A stretch of DNA of 64,000 bases from Ptiloglossa arizonensis (Eukaryota > Arthropoda > Insecta > Hymenoptera > Colletidae): assembly GCF_051014685.1 (NCBI RefSeq), contig NW_027478892.1:334097-398096 (forward strand). Reading direction: 5' to 3'. Below are positions 12,340 through 25,840 of the stretch, one piece after another. Numbering within the stretch: the stretch's first letter is position 1; each line of letters opens with the position of its first letter. The notes beneath the pieces were generated by a model that saw only the letters and a program-made list of their open reading frames with translations, had not been told where the DNA came from and searched no databases. Both the position numbers and the translations under genes were made by a program.

Positions 12340-15300
12340 CGCAGTTCTGATGCTCGAAACGAATAACTAGAACGGCCTAGGGGAAAAGTCCGCATGCCGT
12401 TGTAATCGGCCGAGTTTCTACTTTCAGAAGCAACAGAAATTTTGCGGATTGGTCAATCCGTTCGCGAGATATGGCAGTTTGGAGGTAAGAAACGCTTGAG
12501 AAACTCAAAATTTTCGCAGTTCTGATGATCGAAACGAATAACTGGAACGGCCTAGGGGAAAACTACACATACCGTTGTAATCGGGCGAGTTTCTACTTTC
12601 AGGTGCAACAGAAATTATGCGGATTGGTCAATCCGTTCGCGAGATATGGCAGTTTGGAGGTAAGAAGCGCTTGAGAAACTCAAAATTTTCGCAGTTCTGA
12701 TGAACGAAACGAATAACTGGAACGGCCTAGGGGAAAACTACACATACCGTTGTAATCGGGCGAGTTTCTACTTTCAGGTGCAACAGAAATTATGCGGATT
12801 GGTCAATCCGTTCGCGAGATATGGCAGTTTGGAGGTAAGAAACGCTTCAGAAACTCAAAATTTTCGCAGTTCTGATGCTCGAAACGAATGACTAGAACGG
12901 CCTAGGGGAGAAGAACGCATACCGTTGTAATCGGGCGAGTTTCTACTTTCAGATGCAATAGAAATCATGCGGATTGGTCAATCCGTTCGCGAGATATGGC
13001 AGTTTGGAGGTAAGAACCACTTGAGAAACTCAAAATTTTCGCAGTTCTGATGCTCGAAACGAATAACTAGAACGGCCCAGAGGAAAAGTGCGCATACCGT
13101 TGTAATCGGGCGAGTTTCCACTTTCAAATGCAACAGAAATTTTGCGGATTGATCAATCCGTTCGCGAGATATGGCCGTTTGGATGTAAGAAACGCTTGAG
13201 AAACTCAAAATTTTCGCAGTTCTGATGCTCGAAACGAATAACTAGAACGGCCTAGGGGAAAAGTCCGCATGCCGTTGTAATCGGGCGAGTTTCTACTTTC
13301 AAATGCAACAGAAATTTTGCGGATCGGTCAATCCGTTCGCGAGATATGGCAGTTTGGAGGTAAGAAACGCTTGAGAAACTCAAAATTTTCGCAGTTCTGG
13401 TGCTCGAAACGAATAACTGGAACGGTCTAGGGGAAAACTACACATACTGTTGTAATCAGGCGAGTTTCTACTTTCAAATGCAACAGAAATTTTGCGGATT
13501 GGTCAATCCGTTCGCGAGATATGGCAGTTTGGAGGTAAGAAGCGCTTGAGAAACTCAAAATTTTCGCAGTTCTGATGCTCGAAACGAATAACTGGAACGG
13601 CCTAGGGGAAAAGTCCGCATGCCGTTGTAATCGGCCGAGTTTCTACTTTCAGAAGCAACCGAAATTTTGCGGATTGGTCAATCCGTTCGCGAGATATGGC
13701 AGTTTGGATGTAAGAAACGCTTGAGAAACTCAAAATTTTCGCAGTTCTGGTGCTCGAAACGAATAACTGGAACGGTCTAGGGGAAAACTACACATACTGT
13801 TGTAATCAGGCGAGTTTCTACTTTCAAATGCAACAGAAATTTTGCGGATTGGTCAATCCGTTCGCGAGATATGGCAGTTTGGAGGTAAGAACCACTTGAG
13901 AAACTCAAAATTTTCGCAGTTCTGGTGCTCGAAACGAATAACTGGAACGGTCTAGGGGAAAACTACACATACTGTTGTAATCAGGCGAGTTTCTACATTC
14001 AAATGCAACAGAAATTTTGCGGATTGGTCAATCCGTTCGCGAGATATGGCAGTTTGGAGGTAAGAAACGCTTGAGAAACTCAAAATTTTCGCAGTTCTGA
14101 TGCTCGAAACGAATGACTAGAACGGCCTAGGGGAGAAGTACGCATACCGTTGTAATCGGGCGAGTTTCTACTTTCAGATGCAATAGAAATCATGCGGATT
14201 GGTCAATCCGTTCGCGAGATATGGCCGTTTGGATGTAAGAAACGCTTGAGAAACTCAAAATTTTCGCAGTTCTGATGCTCGAAACGAATAACTAGAACGG
14301 CCTAGGGGAAAAGTCCGCATGCCGTTGTAATCGGCCGAGTTTCTACTTTCAGAAGCAACAGAAATTTTGCGGATTGGTCAATCCGTTCGCGAGATATGGC
14401 AGTTTGGAGGTAAGAAACGCTTGAGAAACTCAAAATTTTCGCAGTTCTGGTGCTCGAAACGAATAACTGGAACGGTCTAGGGGAAAACTACACATACTGT
14501 TGTAATCAGGCGAGTTTCTACTTTCAAATGCAACAGAAATTTTGCGGATTGGTCAATCCGTTCGCGAGATATGGCAGTTTGGAGGTAAGAAGCGCTTGAG
14601 AAACTCAAAATTTTCGCAGTTCTGATGCTCGAAACGAATAACTGGAACGGCCTAGGGGAAAAGTCCGCATGCCGTTGTAATCGGCCGAGTTTCTACTTTC
14701 AGAAGCAACCGAAATTTTGCGGATTGGTCAATCCGTTCGCGAGATATGGCAGTTTGGATGTAAGAAACGCTTGAGAAACTCAAAATTTTCGCAGTTCTGG
14801 TGCTCGAAACGAATAACTGGAACGGTCTAGGGGAAAACTACACATACTGTTGTAATCAGGCGAGTTTCTACTTTCAAATGCAACAGAAATTTTGCGGATT
14901 GGTCAATCCGTTCGCGAGATATGGCAGTTTGGAGGTAAGAAGCGCTTGAGAAACTCAAAATTTTCGCAGTTCTGATGCTCGAAACGAATAACTGGAACGG
15001 CCTAGGGGAAAACTACACATACCGTTGTAATCGGGCGAGTTTCTACTTTCAGATGGAACTGAAATTATGCGGATTGGTCAATCATTTCGCGAGATATGGC
15101 CGTTTGGATGTAAGAAACGCTTGAGAAACTCAAAATTTTCGCAGTTCTGATGCTCGAAACGAATAACTAGAACGGCCTAGGGGAAAAGTCCGCATGCCGT
15201 TGTAATCGGGCGAGTTTCTACTTTCAAATGCAACAGAAATTTTGCGGATCGGTCAATCCGTTCGCGAGATATGGCAGTTTGGAGGTAAGAAACGCTTGAG

Positions 15301-15678
15301 AAACTCAAAATTTTCGCAGTTCTGGTGCTCGAAACGAATAACTGGAACGGTCTAGGGGAAAACTACACATACTGTTGTAATCAGGCGAGTTTCTACTTTC
15401 AAATGCAACAGAAATTTTGCGGATTGGTCAATCCGTTCGCGAGATATGGCAGTTTGGAGGTAAGAAACGCTTGAGAAACTCAAAATTTTCGCAGTTCTGA
15501 TGCTCGAAACGAATAACTAGAACGGCCCAGGGGAAAAGTGCGCACACCGTTGTAATCGGGCGATTTTCCACTTTCAAATGCAACAGAAATTTTGCGGATT
15601 GGTCAATCCGTTCGCGAGATATGGCAGTTTGTAGGTAAGAAGCGCTTGAGAAACTCAAAATTTTCGCAGTTCTGATGA

Positions 15679-17428
15679 TCGAAACGAATAACTGGAACGG
15701 CCTAGGGGAAAACTACACATTCCGTTGTAATCGGGCGAATTTCTACTTTCAGATGCAACAGAAATTATGCGGATTGGTCAATCAGTTCGCGAGATATGGC
15801 CGTTTGGATGTAAGAAACGCTTGAGAAACTCAAAATTTTCGCAGTTCTGATACTCGAAACGAATAACTAGAACGGCCTAGGGGAAAAGTGCGCATGCCGT
15901 TGTAATCGGGCGAGTTTCTACTTTCAGAAGCAACAGAAATTTTGCGGATTGGTCAATCCGTTCGCGAGATATGGCAGTTTGGAGGTAAGGAACGCTTGAG
16001 AAACTCAAAATTTTCGCAGTTCTGATGCTCGAAACGAATGACTAGAACGGCCTAGGGGAGAAGTACGCACACCGTTGTAATCGGGCGAGATTCTACTTTC
16101 AGATGCAACAGAAATCATGCGGATTGGTCTATCCGTTCGCGAGATATGGCCGTTTGGATGTAAGAAACGCTTGAGAAACTCAAAATTTTCGCAGTTCTGA
16201 TGCTCGAAACGAATGACTAGAACGGCCCAGGGGAAAAGTGCGCACACCGTTGTAATCGGGCGAGTTTCTACTTTCAAACGCAACAGAAATTTTGCGGATT
16301 GGTCAATCCGTTCGCGAGATATGACAGTTTGGAGGTAAGAAACGCTTGAGAAACTCAAAATTTTCGCAGTTCTGATGCTCGAAACGAATGACTAGGACGG
16401 CCTAGGGGAGAAGTACGCATACCGTTGTAATCGGGCGAGATTCTACTTTCAGATGCAACAGAAATCATGCGGATTGGTCTATCCGTTCGCGAGATATGGC
16501 CGTTTGGATGTAAGAAACGCTTGAGAAACTCAAAATTTTCGCAGTTCTGATGCTCGAAACGAATAACTAGAACGGCCTAGGGGAAAAGTGCGCAAACCGT
16601 TGTAATTGGGCGAGTTTCTACTTTCAAATGCAACAGAAATTTTGCGGATTGGTCAATCCGTTCGCGAGATATGGCAGTTTGGAGGTAAGAACCACTTGAG
16701 AAACACAAACTTTTCACAGTTCTGATGCTCGAAACGAATAACTAGAACGGCCCAGAGGAAAAGTGCGCATACCGTTGTAATCGGGCGAGTTTCTACTTTC
16801 AAATGCAACAGAAATTTTGCGGATTGATCAATCCGTTCGCGAGATATGGCAGTTTGGAGATATGAAACGCTTTAGAAACGCAAAATTTTCGCAGTTCTGG
16901 TGCTCGAAACGAATAACTGGAACGGTCTAGGGGAAAACTACACATACTGTTGTAATCAGGCGAGTTTCTACTTTCAAATGCAACAGAAATTTTGCGGATT
17001 GGTCAATCCGTTCGCGAGATATGGCAGTTTGGAGGTAAGAACCACTTGAGAAACTCAAAATTTTCGCAGTTCTGATGCTCGAAACGAATAACTAGAACGG
17101 CCCAGAGGAAAAGTGCGCATACCGTTGTAATCGGGCGAGTTTCTACTTTCAAATGCAACAGAAATTTTGCGGATTGATCAATCCGTTCGCGAAATATGGC
17201 CGTTTGGATGTAAGAAACGCTTGAGAAACTCAAAATTTTCGCAGTTCTGATGCTCGAAACGAATAACTAGAACGGCCTAGGGGAAAAGTCCGCATGCCGT
17301 TGTAATCGGCCGAGTTTCTACTTTCAGAAGCAACAGAAATTTTGCGGATTGGTCAATCCGTTCGCGAGATATGGCAGTTTGGAGGTAAGAAACGCTTGAG
17401 AAACTCAAAATTTTCGCAGTTCTGGTGC
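15679..17428 (+). repeat. 10-monomer duplication inherited in second large copy, unit 1
   Basis: This is the image of 7,804-9,553 shifted by 7,875 bp. It carries GCGCATACC where 8,895 has the A variant, which suggests the 8,895 change is private and later than both duplications. Confidence 0.85.
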
Positions 17429-19178
17429 TCGAAACGAATAACTGGAACGGCCTAGGGGAAAACTACACATTCCGTTGTAATCGGGCGAATTTCTACTTTC
17501 AGATGCAACAGAAATTATGCGGATTGGTCAATCAGTTCGCGAGATATGGCCGTTTGGATGTAAGAAACGCTTGAGAAACTCAAAATTTTCGCAGTTCTGA
17601 TACTCGAAACGAATAACTAGAACGGCCTAGGGGAAAAGTGCGCATGCCGTTGTAATCGGGCGAGTTTCTACTTTCAGAAGCAACAGAAATTTTGCGGATT
17701 GGTCAATCCGTTCGCGAGATATGGCAGTTTGGAGGTAAGGAACGCTTGAGAAACTCAAAATTTTCGCAGTTCTGATGCTCGAAACGAATGACTAGAACGG
17801 CCTAGGGGAGAAGTACGCACACCGTTGTAATCGGGCGAGATTCTACTTTCAGATGCAACAGAAATCATGCGGATTGGTCTATCCGTTCGCGAGATATGGC
17901 CGTTTGGATGTAAGAAACGCTTGAGAAACTCAAAATTTTCGCAGTTCTGATGCTCGAAACGAATGACTAGAACGGCCCAGGGGAAAAGTGCGCACACCGT
18001 TGTAATCGGGCGAGTTTCTACTTTCAAACGCAACAGAAATTTTGCGGATTGGTCAATCCGTTCGCGAGATATGACAGTTTGGAGGTAAGAAACGCTTGAG
18101 AAACTCAAAATTTTCGCAGTTCTGATGCTCGAAACGAATGACTAGGACGGCCTAGGGGAGAAGTACGCATACCGTTGTAATCGGGCGAGATTCTACTTTC
18201 AGATGCAACAGAAATCATGCGGATTGGTCTATCCGTTCGCGAGATATGGCCGTTTGGATGTAAGAAACGCTTGAGAAACTCAAAATTTTCGCAGTTCTGA
18301 TGCTCGAAACGAATAACTAGAACGGCCTAGGGGAAAAGTGCGCAAACCGTTGTAATTGGGCGAGTTTCTACTTTCAAATGCAACAGAAATTTTGCGGATT
18401 GGTCAATCCGTTCGCGAGATATGGCAGTTTGGAGGTAAGAACCACTTGAGAAACACAAACTTTTCACAGTTCTGATGCTCGAAACGAATAACTAGAACGG
18501 CCCAGAGGAAAAGTGCGCATACCGTTGTAATCGGGCGAGTTTCTACTTTCAAATGCAACAGAAATTTTGCGGATTGATCAATCCGTTCGCGAGATATGGC
18601 AGTTTGGAGATATGAAACGCTTTAGAAACGCAAAATTTTCGCAGTTCTGGTGCTCGAAACGAATAACTGGAACGGTCTAGGGGAAAACTACACATACTGT
18701 TGTAATCAGGCGAGTTTCTACTTTCAAATGCAACAGAAATTTTGCGGATTGGTCAATCCGTTCGCGAGATATGGCAGTTTGGAGGTAAGAACCACTTGAG
18801 AAACTCAAAATTTTCGCAGTTCTGATGCTCGAAACGAATAACTAGAACGGCCCAGAGGAAAAGTGCGCATACCGTTGTAATCGGGCGAGTTTCTACTTTC
18901 AAATGCAACAGAAATTTTGCGGATTGATCAATCCGTTCGCGAAATATGGCCGTTTGGATGTAAGAAACGCTTGAGAAACTCAAAATTTTCGCAGTTCTGA
19001 TGCTCGAAACGAATAACTAGAACGGCCTAGGGGAAAAGTCCGCATGCCGTTGTAATCGGCCGAGTTTCTACTTTCAGAAGCAACAGAAATTTTGCGGATT
19101 GGTCAATCCGTTCGCGAGATATGGCAGTTTGGAGGTAAGAAACGCTTGAGAAACTCAAAATTTTCGCAGTTCTGGTGC
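17429..19178 (+). repeat. 10-monomer duplication inherited in second large copy, unit 2
   Basis: This is the image of 9,554-11,303 shifted by 7,875 bp. The same hybrid join (CTGGTGCTCG followed by GGCCTAGGGG and CACATTCCG) is present near 17,429-17,470, showing that the join was copied as part of the larger event. Confidence 0.85.
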
Positions 19179-20240
19179 TCGAAACGAATAACTGGAACGG
19201 TCTAGGGGAAAACTACACATACTGTTGTAATCAGGCGAGTTTTTACTTTCAAATGCAACAGAAATTTTGCGGATTGGTCAATCCGTTCGCGAGATATGGC
19301 AGTTTGGAGGTAAGAAGCGCTTGAGAAACTCAAAATTTTCGCACTTCTGGTGCTCGAAACGAATAACTGGAACGTTCTAGGGGAAAACTACACATACTGT
19401 TGTAATCAGGCGAGTTTCTACTTTCAAATGCAACAGAAATTTTGCGGATTGGTCAATCCGTTCGCGAGATATGGCAGTTTGGAGGTAAGAAACGCTTGAG
19501 AAACTCAAAATTTTCGCAGTTCTGATGCTCGAAACGAATAACTAGAACGGCCCAGGGGAAAAGTGCGCATACCGTTGTAATCGGGCGATTTTCTACTTTC
19601 AAATGCAACAGAAATTTTGCGGATTGGTCAATCCGTTCGCGAGATATGGCAGTTTGGAGGTAAGAAGCGCTTGAGAAACTCAAAATTTTAGGAGTTCTGA
19701 TGATCGAAACGAATAACTAGAACGGCCCAGGGGAAAAGTGCGCATACCGTTGTAATCGGGCGAGTTTCTACTTTCAGATGCAACAGAAATTATGCGGATT
19801 GGTCAATCAGTTCGCGAGATATGGCCGTTTGGATGTAAGAAACGCTTGAGAAACTCAAAATTTTCGCAGTTCTGATGCTCGAAACGAATAACTAGAACGG
19901 CCTAGGGGAAAAGTGCGCATGCCGTTGTAATCGGGCGAGTTTCTACTTTCAGAAGCAACAGAAATTGTGCGGATTGGTCAATCCGTTCGCGAGATATGGC
20001 AGTTTGGAGGTAAGAAACGCTTGAGAAACTCAAAATTTTCGCAGTTCTGATGCTCGAAACGAATGACTAGAACGGCCTAGGGGAGAAGTACGCATACCGT
20101 TGTAATCGGGCGAGTTTCTACTTTCAGATGCAACAGAAATCATGCGGATTGGTCAATCCGTTCGCGAGATATGGCAGTTTGGAGGTAAGAAACGCTTGAG
20201 AAACTCAAAATTTTCGCAGTTCTGATGCTCGAAACGAATG

Positions 20241-23200
20241 ACTAGAACGGCCTAGGGGAGAAGTACGCATACCGTTGTAATCGGGCGAGTTTCTACTTTC
20301 AGATGCAACAGAAATCATGCGGATTGGTCAATCCGTTCGCGAGATATGGCAGTTTGGAGGTAAGAAACGCTTGAGAAACTCAAAATTTTCGCAGTTCTGA
20401 TGATCGAAACGAATAACTGGAACGGCCTAGGGGAAAACTACACATACCGTTGTAATCGGGCGAGTTTCTACTTTCAGGTGCAACAGAAATTATGCGGATT
20501 GGTCAATCCGTTCGCGAGATATGGCAGTTTGGAGGTAAGAAGCGCTTGAGAAACTCAAAATTTTCGCAGTTCTGATGAACGAAACGAATAACTGGAACGG
20601 CCTAGGGGAAAACTACACATACCGTTGTAATCGGGCGAGTTTCTACTTTCAGGTGCAACAGAAATTATGCGGATTGGTCAATCCGTTCGCGAGATATGGC
20701 AGTTTGGAGGTAAGAAACGCTTCAGAAACTCAAAATTTTCGCAGTTCTGATGCTCGAAACGAATGACTAGAACGGCCTAGGGGAGAAGAACGCATACCGT
20801 TGTAATCGGGCGAGTTTCTACTTTCAGATGCAATAGAAATCATGCGGATTGGTCAATCCGTTCGCGAGATATGGCAGTTTGGAGGTAAGAACCACTTGAG
20901 AAACTCAAAATTTTCGCAGTTCTGATGCTCGAAACGAATAACTAGAACGGCCCAGAGGAAAAGTGCGCATACCGTTGTAATCGGGCGAGTTTCCACTTTC
21001 AAATGCAACAGAAATTTTGCGGATTGATCAATCCGTTCGCGAGATATGGCCGTTTGGATGTAAGAAACGCTTGAGAAACTCAAAATTTTCGCAGTTCTGA
21101 TGCTCGAAACGAATAACTAGAACGGCCTAGGGGAAAAGTCCGCATGCCGTTGTAATCGGCCGAGTTTCTACTTTCAGAAGCAACAGAAATTTTGCGGATT
21201 GGTCAATCCGTTCGCGAGATATGGCAGTTTGGAGGTAAGAAACGCTTGAGAAACTCAAAATTTTCGCAGTTCTGGTGCTCGAAACGAATAACTGGAAAGG
21301 TCTAGGGGAAAACTACACATACTGTTGTAATCAGGCGAGTTTCTACTTTCAAATGCAACAGAAATTTTGCGGATTGGTCAATCCGTTCGCGAGATATGGC
21401 AGTTTGGAGGTAAGAAGCGCTTGAGAAACTCAAAATTTTCGCAGTTCTGATGCTCGAAACGAATAACTGGAACGGCCTAGGGGAAAACTACACATACCGT
21501 TGTAATCGGGCGAGTTTCTACTTTCAGATGGAACTGAAATTATGCGGATTGGTCAATCATTTCGCGAGATATGGCCGTTTGGATGTAAGAAACGCTTGAG
21601 AAACTCAAAATTTTCGCAGTTCTGATGCTCGAAACGAATAACTAGAACGGCCTAGGGGAAAAGTCCGCATGCCGTTGTAATCGGGCGAGTTTCTACTTTC
21701 AAATGCAACAGAAATTTTGCGGATCGGTCAATCCGTTCGCGAGATATGGCAGTTTGGAGGTAAGAAACGCTTGAGAAACTCAAAATTTTCGCAGTTCTGG
21801 TGCTCGAAACGAATAACTGGAACGGTCTAGGGGAAAACTACACATACTGTTGTAATCGGGCGATATTCTACTTTCAAATGCAACAGAAATTTTGCGGATT
21901 GGTCAATCCGTTCGCGAGATATGGCAGTTTGTAGGTAAGAAGCGCTTGAGAAACTCAAAATTTTCGCAGTTCTGATGATCGAAACGAATAACTGGAACGG
22001 CCTAGGGGAAAACTACACATACCGTTGTAATCGGGCGAGTTTCTACTTTCAGATGCAACAGAAATTATGCGGATTGGTCAATCAGTTCGCGAGATATGGC
22101 CGTTTGGATGTAAGAAACGCTTGAGAAACTCAAAATTTTCGCAGTTCTGATGCTCGAAACGAATAACTAGAACGGCCTAGGGGAAAAGTGCGCATGCCGT
22201 TGTAATCGGGCGAGTTTCTACTTTCAGAAGCAACAGAAATTGTGCGGATTGGTCAATCCGTTCGCGAGATATGGCAGTTTGGAGGTAAGAAACGCTTGAG
22301 AAACTCAAAATTTTCGCAGTTCTGATGCTCGAAACGAATGACTAGAACGGCCTAGGGGAGAAGTACGCATACCGTTGTAATCGGGCGAGTTTCTACTTTC
22401 AGATGCAACAGAAATCATGCGGATTGGTCAATCCGTTCGCGAGATATGGCAGTTTGGAGGTAAGAAACGCTTGAGAAACTCAAAATTTTCGCAGTTCTGA
22501 TGCTCGAAACGAATGACTAGAACGGCCTAGGGGAGAAGTACGCATACCGTTGTAATCGGGCGAGTTTCTACTTTCAGATGCAACAGAAATCATGCGGATT
22601 GGTCAATCCGTTCGCGAGATATGGCAGTTTGGAGGTAAGAAACGCTTGAGAAACTCAAAATTTTCGCAGTTCTGATGATCGAAACGAATAACTGGAACGG
22701 CCTAGGGGAAAACTACACATACCGTTGTAATCGGGCGAGTTTCTACTTTCAGGTGCAACAGAAATTATGCGGATTGGTCAATCCGTTCGCGAGATATGGC
22801 AGTTTGGAGGTAAGAAGCGCTTGAGAAACTCAAAATTTTCGCAGTTCTGATGATCGAAACGAATAACTGGAACGGCCTAGGGGAAAACTACACATACCGT
22901 TGTAATCGGGCGAGTTTCTACTTTCAGGTGCAACAGAAATTATGCGGATTGGTCAATCCGTTCGCGAGATATGGCAGTTTGGAGGTAAGAAACGCTTCAG
23001 AAACTCAAAATTTTCGCAGTTCTGATGCTCGAAACGAATGACTAGAACGGCCTAGGGGAGAAGAACGCATACCGTTGTAATCGGGCGAGTTTCTACTTTC
23101 AGATGCAATAGAAATCATGCGGATTGGTCAATCCGTTCGCGAGATATGGCAGTTTGGAGGTAAGAACCACTTGAGAAACTCAAAATTTTCGCAGTTCTGA

Positions 23201-25840
23201 TGCTCGAAACGAATAACTAGAACGGCCCAGAGGAAAAGTGCGCATACCGTTGTAATCGGGCGAGTTTCTACTTTCAAATGCAACAGAAATTTTGCGGATT
23301 GATCAATCCGTTCGCGAGATATGGCAGTTTGGAGGTAAGAAACGCTTGAGAAACTCAAAATTTTCGCAGTTCTGGTGCTCGAAACGAATAACTGGAACGG
23401 TCTAGGGGAAAACTACACATACTGTTGTAATCAGGCGAGTTTCTACTTTCAAATGCAACAGAAATTTTGCGGATTGGTCAATCCGTTCGCGAGATATGGC
23501 AGTTTGGAGGTAAGAAGCGCTTGAGAAACTCAAAATTTTCGCAGTTCTGATGCTCGAAACGAATAACTGGAACGGCCTAGGGGAAAACTACACATACCGT
23601 TGTAATCGGGCGAGTTTCTACTTTCAGATGGAACTGAAATTATGCGGATTGGTCAATCATTTCGCGAGATATGGCCGTTTGGATGTAAGAAACGCTTGAG
23701 AAACTCAAAATTTTCGCAGTTCTGATGCTCGAAACGAATAACTAGAACGGCCTAGGGGAAAAGTCCGCATGCCGTTGTAATCGGGCGAGTTTCTACTTTC
23801 AAATGCAACAGAAATTTTGCGGATCGGTCAATCCGTTCGCGAGATATGGCAGTTTGGAGGTAAGAAACGCTTGAGAAACTCAAAAGTTTCGCAGTTCTGG
23901 TGCTCGAAACGAATAACTGGAACGGCCTAGGGGAAAACTACACATACCGTTGTAATCGGGCGAGTTTCTACTTTCAGATGCAACAGAAATTATGCGGATT
24001 GGTCAATCAGTTCGCGAGATATGGCCGTTTGGATGTAAGAAACGCTTGAGAAACTCAAAATTTTCGCAGTTCTGATACTCGAAACGAATAACTAGAACGG
24101 CCTAGGGGAAAAGTCCGCATGCCGTTGTAATCGGGCGAGTTTCTACTTTCAGAAGCAACAGAAATTTTGCGGATTGGTCAATCCGTTCGCGAGATATGGC
24201 AGTTTAGAGGTAAGGAACGCTTGAGAAACTCAAAATTTTCGCAGTTCTGATGCTCGAAACGAATGACTAGAACGGCCTAGGGGAGAAGTACGCATACCGT
24301 TGTAATCGGGCGAGATTCTACTTTCAGATGCAACAGAAATCATGCGGATTGGTCTATCCGTTCGCGAGATATGGCCGTTTGGATGTAAGAAACGCTTGAG
24401 AAACTCAAAATTTTCGCAGTTCTGATGCTCGAAACGAATGACTAGAACGGCCCAGGGGAAAAGTGCGCACACCGTTGTAATCGGGCGAGTTTCTACTTTC
24501 AAACGCAACAGAAATTTTGCGGATTGGTCAATCCGTTCGCGAGATATGGCAGTTTGGAGGTAAGAAACGCTTGAGAAACTCAAAATTTTCGCAGTTCTGA
24601 TGCTCGAAACGAATGACTAGGACGGCCTAGGGGAGAAGTACGCATACCGTTGTAATCGGGCGAGATTCTACTTTCAGATGCAACAGAAATCATGCGGATT
24701 GGTCTATCCGTTCGCAAGATATGGCCGTTTGGATGTAAGAAACGCTTGAGAAACTCAAAATTTTCGCAGTTCTGATGCTCGAAACGAATAACTAGAACGG
24801 CCTAGGGGAAAAGTGCGCAAACCGTTGTAATTGGGCGAGTTTTTACTTTCAAATGCAACAGAAATTTTGCGGATTGGTCAATCCGTTCGCGAGATATGGC
24901 AGTTTGGAGGTAAGAAACGCTTGAGAAACTCAAAATTTTCGCAGTTCTGATCCTCGAAACGAATAACTAGAACGGCCCAGGGGAAAAGTGCGCACACCGT
25001 TGTAATCGGGCGAGTTTCTACTTTCAAACGCAACAGAAATTTTGCGGATTGGTCAATCCGTTCGCGAGATACGGCAGTTTGGAGGTAAGAACCACTTGAG
25101 AAACTCAAACTTTTCACAGTTCTGATGCTCGAAACGAATAACTAGAACGGCCCAGAGGAAAAGTGCGCATACCGTTGTAATCGGGCGAGTTTCTACTTTC
25201 AAATGCAACAGAAATTTTGCGGATTGATCAATCCGTTCGCGAGATATGGCAGTTTGGAGATATGAAACGCTTTAGAAACGCAAAATTTTCGCAGTTCTGG
25301 TGCTCGAAACGAATAACTGGAACGGTCTAGGGGAAAACTACACATACTGTTGTAATCAGGCGAGTTTCTACTTTCAAATGCAACAGAAATTTTGCGGATT
25401 GGTCAATCCGTTCGCGAGATATGGCAGTTTGGAGGTAAGAAGCGCTTGAGAAACTCAAAATTTTCGCACTTCTGGTGCTCGAAACGAATAACTGGAACGT
25501 TCTAGGGGAAAACTACACATACTGTTGTAATGAGGCGAGTTTCTACTTTCAAATGCAACAGAAATTTTGCGGATTGGTCAATCCGTTCGCGAGATATGGC
25601 AGTTTGGAGGTAAGAAACGCTTGAGAAACTCAAAATTTTCGCAGTTCTGTTTCTCGAAACGAATAACGGGAACGGCCTAGGGGAAAACTACACATACCGT
25701 TGTAATCGGGCGAGTTTCTACTTTCAGATGGAACTGAAATTATGCGGATTGGTCAATCATTTCGCGAGATATGGCCGTTTGGATGTAAGAAACGCTTGAG
25801 AAACTCAAAATTTTCGCAGTTCTGATGCTCGAAACGAATA
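20241..25840 (+). repeat. 5,600-bp (32-monomer) tandem duplication, copy 1
   Basis: The sequence matches 25,841-31,440 at offset 5,600 (32 x 175). Private or rare variants occur in both copies: GGAAAGGTCTAGG (near 21,296/26,896), CAAAAGTTTCG (23,884/29,484), GTTTAGAGG (24,204/29,804), TTCGCAAGAT (24,712/30,312), TAATGAGGCGAG (25,530/31,130), CTGTTTCTCG and AATAACGGGAACGG (25,650/31,250). I saw no difference between the copies by eye, so the event is very recent or the copies are kept identical. Confidence 0.92.

Larger units (their letters stand above)
5855..13284 (+). repeat. 7,875-bp-offset repeat, copy 1 (45 monomers)
   Basis: The interval matches 13,730-21,159 at a constant offset of 7,875 bp (45 x 175). 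The left limit is AAACGC against AAACTC near 5,854/13,729. The right limit is TCGGGCGAG (13,285) against TCGGCCGAG (21,160). Rare shared variants prove common descent: CAACCGAAA, CGATTTTCCAC, GAGTTTTTAC, TTTTAGGAGTT, CTGATGAACG and the junction of the inner 1,750-bp duplication. Differences I noticed are a 77-bp patch at 12,365-12,442 and a few single bases (for example 7,669 T against 15,544 C). Confidence 0.88.
13730..21159 (+). repeat. 7,875-bp-offset repeat, copy 2
   Basis: This is the second copy of the block at 5,855-13,284, including both halves of the inner 10-monomer duplication. Because 13,285-13,729 does not match 21,160-21,604, this is not a plain tandem duplication with clean ends. 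About 445 bp at the join belong to another monomer order, so a later exchange or deletion has altered one flank. Confidence 0.87.

Noticed and set aside
12700..12891. Plus-strand 63-codon frames (also at 20,575, 22,850, 26,175, 28,450, 42,275 and 46,822)
   Set aside because: These appear only where consecutive monomers of certain types happen to lack in-frame stops. They are copied together with the flanking satellite in the large duplications, so they are repeat by-products.
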